This document shows, piece by piece, positions 6,052 to 9,666 of a DNA stretch of 9,666 bases. The stretch spans positions 1 through 9,666 of the forward strand of contig JAISPV010000047.1 in NCBI GenBank assembly GCA_031274665.1, in the 5' to 3' direction. Made by a program: the position numbers and the translations under genes. Every line of letters begins with the position of its first letter. Positions within the stretch are counted from its first letter, which is position 1. Under the pieces are notes generated by a model. That model did not search any database. It saw only the letters and a program-made list of their open reading frames with translations, and was not told where the DNA came from. Source of the DNA: Candidatus Methanoplasma sp. Its GTDB lineage: Archaea > Thermoplasmatota > Thermoplasmata > Methanomassiliicoccales > Methanomethylophilaceae.

Positions 6052-7131
6052 TTAATTCTTTTGAAGAGGATTTGCTATGTCGGAGGGTTCGCCCATATCG
6101 GTGCTGACCATCTTATCGGCTTTCAAAAGTCTTTCTTTGATCTCATCTTCCTTCGGTATCGGGCCGAGGATGTCATCAACGTTCCCGAACATCTTTTCGA
6201 CATCTTTCATTGTGGAAACAGGTCTGTCTGGCACATTTGAAGCGCTGCCCACGTATTCGGAGATGCCTTCCATGAGCCTCGTGACCTCCATCGGGAAGAA
6301 TATCTTAGAAGATTGCCCCTGGCCTACGCTTTTCAGTGTTTCCATCGAAAGCACCGACAGTGCCTTCGAGTCCAATGCGGCGGCGCCTACCGACATGATC
6401 CTGAGCCTCTGTGCCTCTCCCTGGCTTTCCAGTATCAGAGCGACCTTCTTTCCTTCGGCTTCGAGCACCATGGACTGCTGGAGACCTTCGGCCTCCAATA
6501 TCCTTGATCTCTTTTTTCCTTCGGCTTCCAAGATGGCGGCCCTCTTAAGCCCGTCTGCCTGAAGGATCGCTGCACGCCTTCTCCTCTCGGCCGACGTTTG
6601 CTCTTCCATGGAGTCTTTGACCTTCCTTGCAGGGTCGACCTCTCTTATCTCCACGCTCTCTACTTTCACCCCCCACTTGTCGGTATTCTCATCCAGGATG
6701 TCCCTGAGCTGCGTGTTGATCTTCTCTCTGTTGGAGAGGATCTCATCAAGTTCCATCTCTCCGATGATCGATCTCAGTGTGGTCTGTGCAAGATTCATTG
6801 TGGCAAACCTGTAATCGACGATCTCAAAGAACGCATTGCGGGGATCCGTTACTTTAATGTAAACGATGGCGTCGACGCTTACAGGAGAGTTATCTTTGGT
6901 AATGACCTCTTGGCTTGGAACGTCCAACACCTGTGTACGCAGATCGATCTTCACAACGACATTGATCAGAGGGCAGACAAAGTTCAGTCCTTGGTTGAGA
7001 ATTTTGATGAACTTTCCGAGCCTCATATAGACTCCCTGTTCATAAGGCTGAATGATCTTCACGCCGCTCATCATTGTAGCTATCAGAGCAACAGCAATGA
7101 CAACCGCCAATCCATACACCCAATCTTCCAT
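6052..7131 (-). CDS. SPFH/stomatin-like membrane protein (slipin, QmcA/HflK-type)
   Basis: This 359-residue protein has one N-terminal membrane anchor (about 4-22), then a stomatin/prohibitin (SPFH/Band 7) domain from about 24 to 180 with YEQGVYMRLGKF, KIDLRTQVLDVPSQEVITKDN, VDAIVYIKVTDP and the ending IREVDPARKVKDSMEEQTSAE. A helical region follows with five 11-residue repeats (186-240), then a region (250-290, LSMETLKSVGQGQSSKIFF) typical of slipins and a variable tail. SPFH proteins oligomerise into membrane microdomains and modulate proteases or transporters. It starts 59 nt after the stop of nfeD, its classic partner. GGTGA lies 4 nt before the ATG, a weak and close ribosome-binding site. 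The role in this organism is not known; the family assignment is firm. Confidence 0.93.
   Translation of the reverse strand: MEDWVYGLAVVIAVALIATMMSGVKIIQPYEQGVYMRLGKFIKILNQGLNFVCPLINVVVKIDLRTQVLDVPSQEVITKDNSPVSVDAIVYIKVTDPRNAFFEIVDYRFATMNLAQTTLRSIIGEMELDEILSNREKINTQLRDILDENTDKWGVKVESVEIREVDPARKVKDSMEEQTSAERRRRAAILQADGLKRAAILEAEGKKRSRILEAEGLQQSMVLEAEGKKVALILESQGEAQRLRIMSVGAAALDSKALSVLSMETLKSVGQGQSSKIFFPMEVTRLMEGISEYVGSASNVPDRPVSTMKDVEKMFGNVDDILGPIPKEDEIKERLLKADKMVSTDMGEPSDIANPLQKN
6412..6576 (-). repeat. Five 11-residue (33-bp) repeats inside the SPFH gene
   Basis: Residues 186-240 fall into five consecutive units: RAAILQADGLK, RAAILEAEGKK, RSRILEAEGLQ, QSMVLEAEGKK and VALILESQGEA. The 11-residue (hendecad) period fits a long right-handed helical or coiled-coil rod as seen after SPFH domains. 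The middle units are nearly identical in protein (ILEAEG), so a DNA duplication origin is plausible. Confidence 0.8.
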
Positions 7132-7190
7132 TTTATCACCGGAGGTATATAAACTGGAAAATATAAAAAAACAAGCCTTTGGTAAGAAAA
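7132..7190 (-). promoter_or_regulatory. nfeD-SPFH intergenic spacer with TATA-like and T-rich stretch
   Basis: The 59-nt gap contains, on the minus strand, a T7 run within TTGTTTTTTTATATTTTCC (about 7155-7173) and TTTATATACC (about 7143-7152). These could be a partial terminator followed by a second promoter for the SPFH gene, so the pair may be only partly co-transcribed. Confidence 0.35.
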
Positions 7191-7637
7191 TTATTTTTTC
7201 CTAACGGTCACGTGAACGCCTTCCGCAGCGTAGACAACGACCTCGGCCCCTTCATCGATCGCCTCTTCCGATGTCGCACTCCAGCTGTCGGAGCCTATCT
7301 TCACCTTTCCCTTAAGGTTCCCGGGTTTTACGGCAGATATTACGATGCCTTCTTTCCCTATCAGAGAATCTACCACCGTAGTGGTAGGGGGTTCGGGTCT
7401 TGCCAGTATCTGGTACCCTTTGATAGTTACGAACGAGACGATCAACGTGACGACAATGACCGTTACGACGAGGTACAACGGTGATTCGAAATAACCGTCG
7501 ATGAAGTAGCCCAGTACACCGATCACGACACAGACCGCTCCCGGAATGACCGCAAAGAAACCGGGTGTCAAAGCTTCTATTATTAACAGGATGAGTCCGA
7601 TGATCACAAGGATTATCGCTATCGTTGCTGGGTCCAT
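7191..7637 (-). CDS. nfeD: NfeD-like membrane protein with C-terminal OB-fold domain
   Basis: This is a 148-residue short-form NfeD protein, lacking the ClpP-like protease domain of long forms. Three hydrophobic helices (about 5-21, 27-47, 53-73) are followed by a C-terminal NfeDC OB-fold (about 92-147): LIGKEGIVISAV, then PGNLKGKVKIGSDSWSA, then EGAEVVVYAAEGVHVTVRKK. NfeD proteins are encoded next to SPFH/stomatin genes in bacteria and archaea and are thought to work with them at the membrane; the SPFH gene directly downstream fits. The ATG at 7637 has no Shine-Dalgarno, but a TATA-like box about 28 bp upstream suggests a leaderless mRNA. The gene symbol is by family, not by experiment. Confidence 0.88.
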   Translation of the reverse strand: MDPATIAIILVIIGLILLIIEALTPGFFAVIPGAVCVVIGVLGYFIDGYFESPLYLVVTVIVVTLIVSFVTIKGYQILARPEPPTTTVVDSLIGKEGIVISAVKPGNLKGKVKIGSDSWSATSEEAIDEGAEVVVYAAEGVHVTVRKK

Positions 7638-7660
7638 GACAACTCATATACGTTATTAGA

Positions 7661-7670
7661 CTTTAATATT
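7661..7670 (-). promoter_or_regulatory. TATA box of nfeD (leaderless)
   Basis: The minus strand reads AATATTAAAG, centred about 28 bp from the nfeD ATG. It overlaps the first codon of the winged-helix ORF on the other strand, suggesting that ORF has no intact promoter of its own at this edge. Confidence 0.5.
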
Positions 7671-7929
7671 GTTGAAAGGACTGGCTTTTAGGAAAGTCTC
7701 TCTAAATAATATATTGGTCGATCCGACAGGTCTGACTGCTATTGAAATAGAAGTCTATGATGTTGTCTGTAAAGGAAATATTGATGCCGCAGTTGATATC
7801 TCAAAGGCTCTTGATGTATCTGACAAAACAGTCAGAAGAGCATTGGTAAAACTTACGCAACTTGGATATATAGAGGGAGTTGGTGGCAACAAAGGGGGTA
7901 CATGGGTTCCTGTTTCAAAATCAGAATGA
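7669..7929 (+). CDS. Winged helix-turn-helix domain ORF, probably truncated
   Basis: This 86-residue frame contains a plausible winged-helix domain (about residues 21-82): LTAIEIEVYDVV, then DISKALDVSDKTVRRALVKLTQLGYIEGVGGNKGGTWVPV, which matches helix 2-turn-recognition helix followed by a wing. Similar wHTH domains end AlbA_2/Schlafen-type ATP-binding regulators, so this may be a C-terminal remnant. The only start codons are TTGs at 7669/7672 with no Shine-Dalgarno. The frame opens just after a TAG at 7657-7659, which itself follows an ATG at 7636. It could be a free-standing small regulator or the scar of a lost gene. After its TGA the same frame continues through the KCPG-coding repeat to another TGA at 7990. 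Any DNA target is unknown. Confidence 0.5.
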   Translation: MLKGLAFRKVSLNNILVDPTGLTAIEIEVYDVVCKGNIDAAVDISKALDVSDKTVRRALVKLTQLGYIEGVGGNKGGTWVPVSKSE

Positions 7930-7950
7930 CCAAAGAATCTTTGTCCTAAT

Positions 7951-7991
7951 AAATGTCCAGGTAAATGTCCAGGTAAATGTCCAGGTAAATG
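7951..7991 (+). repeat. 12-bp tandem repeat (AAATGTCCAGGT), 3 copies plus partial
   Basis: Three exact head-to-tail copies of AAATGTCCAGGT (7951-7986) are followed by AAATG. In the frame of the preceding winged-helix ORF, just past its TGA, they read KCPG three times, preceded by the related NLCPN. A whole-codon period suggests that it once coded for a Cys-Pro-rich tail. Short in-frame repeats of this type (for example NVTE or KCPx runs) occur in AlbA_2-type regulators. Confidence 0.85.
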
Positions 7992-7992
7992 A

Positions 7993-8100
7993 GCCTGCAA
8001 ACCTAAACAGATGTGTCGTAAGTATAAAATAACCGCAAGAGGACTAGCGCGGTATTAACAGTTAATAGATCAGGGTCTTTCAAGAACCTGCTGTATCTTT
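7993..8100 (+). other. Non-coding or decayed stretch before the integrase remnant
   Basis: There is no intact frame here; stops occur in all three forward frames. One frame (about 8064-8105) reads FKNLLYLF, which resembles the helix before the catalytic arginine box of archaeal integrases. This suggests degraded integrase sequence joined out of frame to the part below. Only the pattern is seen; homology is a guess. Confidence 0.35.
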
Positions 8101-8721
8101 TCAAGAAAGAACAAAGAGGTCCGCTTAGCGGAGCTCGGTGACCTTGATACGACGTCATGATCACTTGACATCGTCCACGTGAAAGAGGAGATCTCCTACG
8201 GCATGCCGCGTGAGGTCCCCATTCATCCAGAGATAAGATCTCAGCTGCTGACGTACCTTCTGGCACGTCAAAAGTGGATGGTGGACAGTTCATGCAAATC
8301 GAACGCGCTATTTCCATCCAAAGAGAGTGCGGACGGTTTCCTTTCAAGCAACAGCCTCAGGTGTATAAAGAACACAGTGGAGGAAGATCTGAAGATAAAA
8401 TTCGATCTAAGAGAATGCAGAAGGACGTTCGGCCAGAGGTATCTGGATTCCGATCTTGATATTGAGTCGGTCAGTGTCCTCATGGGACATGCATCAACAA
8501 AGACAAAAGAAGGTTTCTACAGTCGTAAGATACTCACTAAAGCGATAGAAAGTGCGAAAAGGACCCGGCTGTCCACGAGCGAATCGAAAAATGTCCGCTC
8601 ACGGACGATCTGGGTGAGAATTGAAAGTGGACAGGGCGAGATTCGAACTCGCGACTTCTGCCTTGCGAAGGCAGCGATCTACCGGGCTGATCTACCTGCC
8701 CATGTGGGTAGAGGTTCATAG
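8101..8721 (+). pseudogene. Archaeal tyrosine recombinase/integrase, C-terminal catalytic part, disrupted
   Basis: The frame from 8101 reads a degenerate Arg-I region (SRKNKEVRLAELGDLDTTS), then a TGA at 8158-8160 where Trp is plausible, then continues SLDIVHVKEEISYGMPREVPIHPE. The rest is a good catalytic domain: box II R-E-C-R-R-T-F-G (R-x-x-R in place of the usual H-x-x-R), LMGHAST, and the nucleophile Tyr in GFYSR (codon 8518-8520). The N-terminal core-binding domain and upstream half are missing or scrambled. The frame then runs antisense through the whole tRNA-Ala gene and ends in TAG, so real integrase sequence probably stops near 8620. The longest uninterrupted part starts at GTG 8179. 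Tyr recombinases of this type insert elements into tRNA 3' ends. The element itself appears lost; no second attachment copy is seen in the window. Confidence 0.75.
8628..8701 (-). tRNA. tRNA-Ala, anticodon CGC
   Basis: The 74-nt minus-strand gene folds fully: acceptor GGGCAGG/CCTGTCC with the alanine identity pair G3-U70, D stem GATC/GATC, anticodon stem CTGCC/GGCAG with loop TTCGCAA (anticodon CGC, reads GCG), T arm GCGAG-TTCGAAT-CTCGC and discriminator A73. There is no encoded CCA and no intron. Its 3' half faces the disrupted integrase, the normal geometry for a tRNA attachment site. Confidence 0.97.
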
Positions 8722-8730
8722 ACCTAATAG

Positions 8731-8740
8731 ATATAAAGTT
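8731..8740 (-). promoter_or_regulatory. TATA box of tRNA-Ala
   Basis: The minus strand reads AACTTTATAT, centred about 35 bp before the mature 5' end, giving a predicted leader of around 8 nt, removed by RNase P. Confidence 0.55.
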
Positions 8741-8855
8741 TCCTTAACTGATAAGCGCGATCTTTTCTGTTAACGAAACCGAAAGCGGTCGGAAAAAACA
8801 GGAAAACAAAGGCCGGCATGGGCCCTTCATCACTTATACCCCGTTTTCCCAAGTA

Positions 8856-8867
8856 AAGGTTTTAATT
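8856..8867 (+). promoter_or_regulatory. BRE/TATA of tag
   Basis: AAGG-TTTTAATT (purine BRE-like, then TATA) is centred about 25 bp before ATG 8888 and only 19 bp before ATG 8882, so the second ATG fits a leaderless start better. The rest of 8722-8855 shows only the tRNA promoter and short GC-rich inverted pieces (ACCG-AAAG-CGGT near 8780). Confidence 0.5.
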
Positions 8868-8887
8868 GACCCGTTCATCATATGTTC

Positions 8888-9460
8888 ATGAATAAAACGA
8901 AGCGATGCGATTGGTGCGGGGAAGAACCGCTCTATGTTCGGTATCACGATGAGGAATGGGGGAGATCCGTGACCGACGATAAGATCATGTTTGAATTCTT
9001 AGTGTTGGAAGGTGCGCAGGCGGGGCTCAGCTGGATCACCATTCTGCGGAGACGTGAGAATTACCGCAAGGCCTTCGCCGGTTTCGATGTTCAAAAAGTG
9101 GCAGAAATGACAGAAAAAGATGTGGAACGGCTTATGCATGATGCCGGCATCATCCGGAACAGAAGGAAAATTGAGGCGGCGATCTCGAACGCCGTTCATT
9201 TTATTGAGATCCAAAAGGAATTCAGCAGTTTTTGTGATTATCTGAGGTCATTCCTTCCTGAAGGGAAACCGGTCGTCAATCATTGGAACACGTTGAGCGA
9301 AATACCTGTCTCAACACCTTTGTCCGACGCCGTCAGTAAGGACATGAAAAAACGAGGTTTCAGGTTTTTCGGTACGACGATCTGTTATGCGCACTTACAA
9401 GCTGTCGGTTATGTGAATGACCACTTGGAGACATGTCAATTCAAATATCATGACGAATGA
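8888..9460 (+). CDS. tag: DNA-3-methyladenine glycosylase I (Tag)
   Basis: This base-excision repair enzyme removes 3-methyladenine from alkylated DNA. It has 190 residues, close to E. coli Tag (187). The HhH-superfamily zinc 'snap' is complete: Cys7 (KRCDWCG) and His20 (YHDEEWG) pair with His179 and Cys183 (NDHLETC), matching E. coli Cys4, His17, His175 and Cys179. Binding-pocket residues are kept: Tyr19, Glu41 (LEGAQAGLSW) and Trp49. KKRGFRFFGTTICYAHLQAVGYVNDH is strongly family-like, as is DVERLMHDAGIIRNRRKI. ATG 8888 is preferred to 8882 on TATA spacing and because it gives an N-terminus closer to E. coli's; the difference is two residues. Tag is mainly bacterial and patchy in archaea, so ancient transfer is possible. 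It stands as a single gene. Confidence 0.93.
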   Translation: MNKTKRCDWCGEEPLYVRYHDEEWGRSVTDDKIMFEFLVLEGAQAGLSWITILRRRENYRKAFAGFDVQKVAEMTEKDVERLMHDAGIIRNRRKIEAAISNAVHFIEIQKEFSSFCDYLRSFLPEGKPVVNHWNTLSEIPVSTPLSDAVSKDMKKRGFRFFGTTICYAHLQAVGYVNDHLETCQFKYHDE

Positions 9461-9509
9461 TCCGAACGGGTCGGACGATCAATGCCGTATCTTTTCTCTT
9501 CTTCCTTTA
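9461..9509 (+). terminator. Hairpin plus T-rich terminator of tag
   Basis: TCCGA-ACGGG-TCGGA (9461-9475) forms a 5-bp stem directly after the tag stop. A pyrimidine/T-rich run follows (CTTTTCTCTTCTTCCTTT, about 9491-9508). Confidence 0.45.
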
Positions 9510-9517
9510 CCAATAAC

Positions 9518-9525
9518 AATAATAT
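9518..9525 (+). promoter_or_regulatory. TATA box of the right-edge ORF
   Basis: AATAATAT is centred about 26-27 bp upstream of ATG 9548, the same leaderless spacing as elsewhere in this window. Confidence 0.4.
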
Positions 9526-9547
9526 CGATTGGCCCATATCTGCCTCC

Positions 9548-9666
9548 ATGGGCCTGGAAGATGTTCTTGCAAAACTCAAAAGAGAGGAGTCGGTAATGGC
9601 GGCTTTCCTTTTGGAGGGAGAGTTCTACAAAGAGGTCGTTGAAGAGGAAGGCGGCATAACGGAATC
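9548..9666 (+). CDS. Unrecognised acidic protein, 5' part only
   Basis: An open frame of 39 complete codons runs off the right edge: it starts MGLEDVLAKLKREESVMAAF and continues acidic and helical (EFYKEVVEEEGG). An in-frame ATG at 9482 exists, but it lies upstream of the likely TATA box and would add a Ser/Asn-rich stretch, so 9548 is preferred. I do not recognise the family. The short amphipathic opening is faintly like small roadblock-type domains, but too little is visible to say. Confidence 0.5.
   Translation, partial: MGLEDVLAKLKREESVMAAFLLEGEFYKEVVEEEGGITE

Noticed and set aside
6598..7152. Plus-strand open frame opposite the SPFH gene
   Set aside because: It is an antisense shadow; the minus-strand SPFH domain motifs are continuous through the region.
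7951..7991. Tandem repeat considered as a CRISPR or iteron array
   Set aside because: The units are 12 bp and directly abutting with no spacers, and three copies are too few and too short for CRISPR. No replication gene is nearby, so a coding repeat is the simpler reading.

Overview
The window looks like chromosomal DNA of a methylotrophic methanogenic archaeon. The main evidence is an adjacent mtaC-mtaB pair (methanol-specific corrinoid protein and methanol:corrinoid methyltransferase). Archaeal TATA boxes lie about 25-28 bp upstream of several start codons, which fits leaderless transcripts. The tRNA-Ala gene does not encode CCA, and an archaeal-type tyrosine recombinase remnant abuts it. 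The moderate base composition and the style of the integrase make me favour a Methanomassiliicoccales-like organism (H2-dependent methylotroph). That placement is inference, because no rRNA or marker gene is present.

Layout: (1) 1-2065 holds a divergent pair, a CobW/COG0523 G3E GTPase (minus strand, cut by the window edge) and a CbiA/CfbB a,c-diamide synthase. They share a 119-bp promoter region containing a GC-rich dyad. (2) 2066-4515 is the mtaCB operon behind a long AT-rich leader with repeated AT boxes and a hairpin just before the Shine-Dalgarno sequence. (3) 4516-4728 is a convergent terminator zone with several palindromes. (4) 4729-7637, minus strand, holds an OFA-type MFS transporter and, upstream of it, an nfeD-SPFH (stomatin-like) membrane pair. 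(5) 7638-8721 is a decayed accessory patch: a truncated winged-helix ORF, a 12-bp tandem repeat that would encode KCPG units, and a tyrosine integrase interrupted by a stop and running antisense into tRNA-Ala(CGC), the probable attachment site. (6) 8722-9666 holds a tag-type 3-methyladenine DNA glycosylase and the start of an unrecognised acidic ORF.

How the genes fit together: MtaB moves the methyl group of methanol onto the Co(I) corrinoid carried by MtaC, for later transfer to coenzyme M by MtaA, which is not in the window. A CbiA/CfbB enzyme makes the a,c-diamide tetrapyrrole on the route to corrinoid or F430, and CobW-family GTPases are metal chaperones often linked to cobalt or zinc, so the left half is a plausible corrinoid/methanol locus. 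The most striking single observation is that the glutamine-amidotransferase domain of the CbiA/CfbB protein has Gly where the catalytic Cys is expected. I did not find a clearly new multi-gene system. The best leads are that Cys-less synthase, the mta leader architecture, and the tRNA-Ala integration scar with its KCPG repeat.
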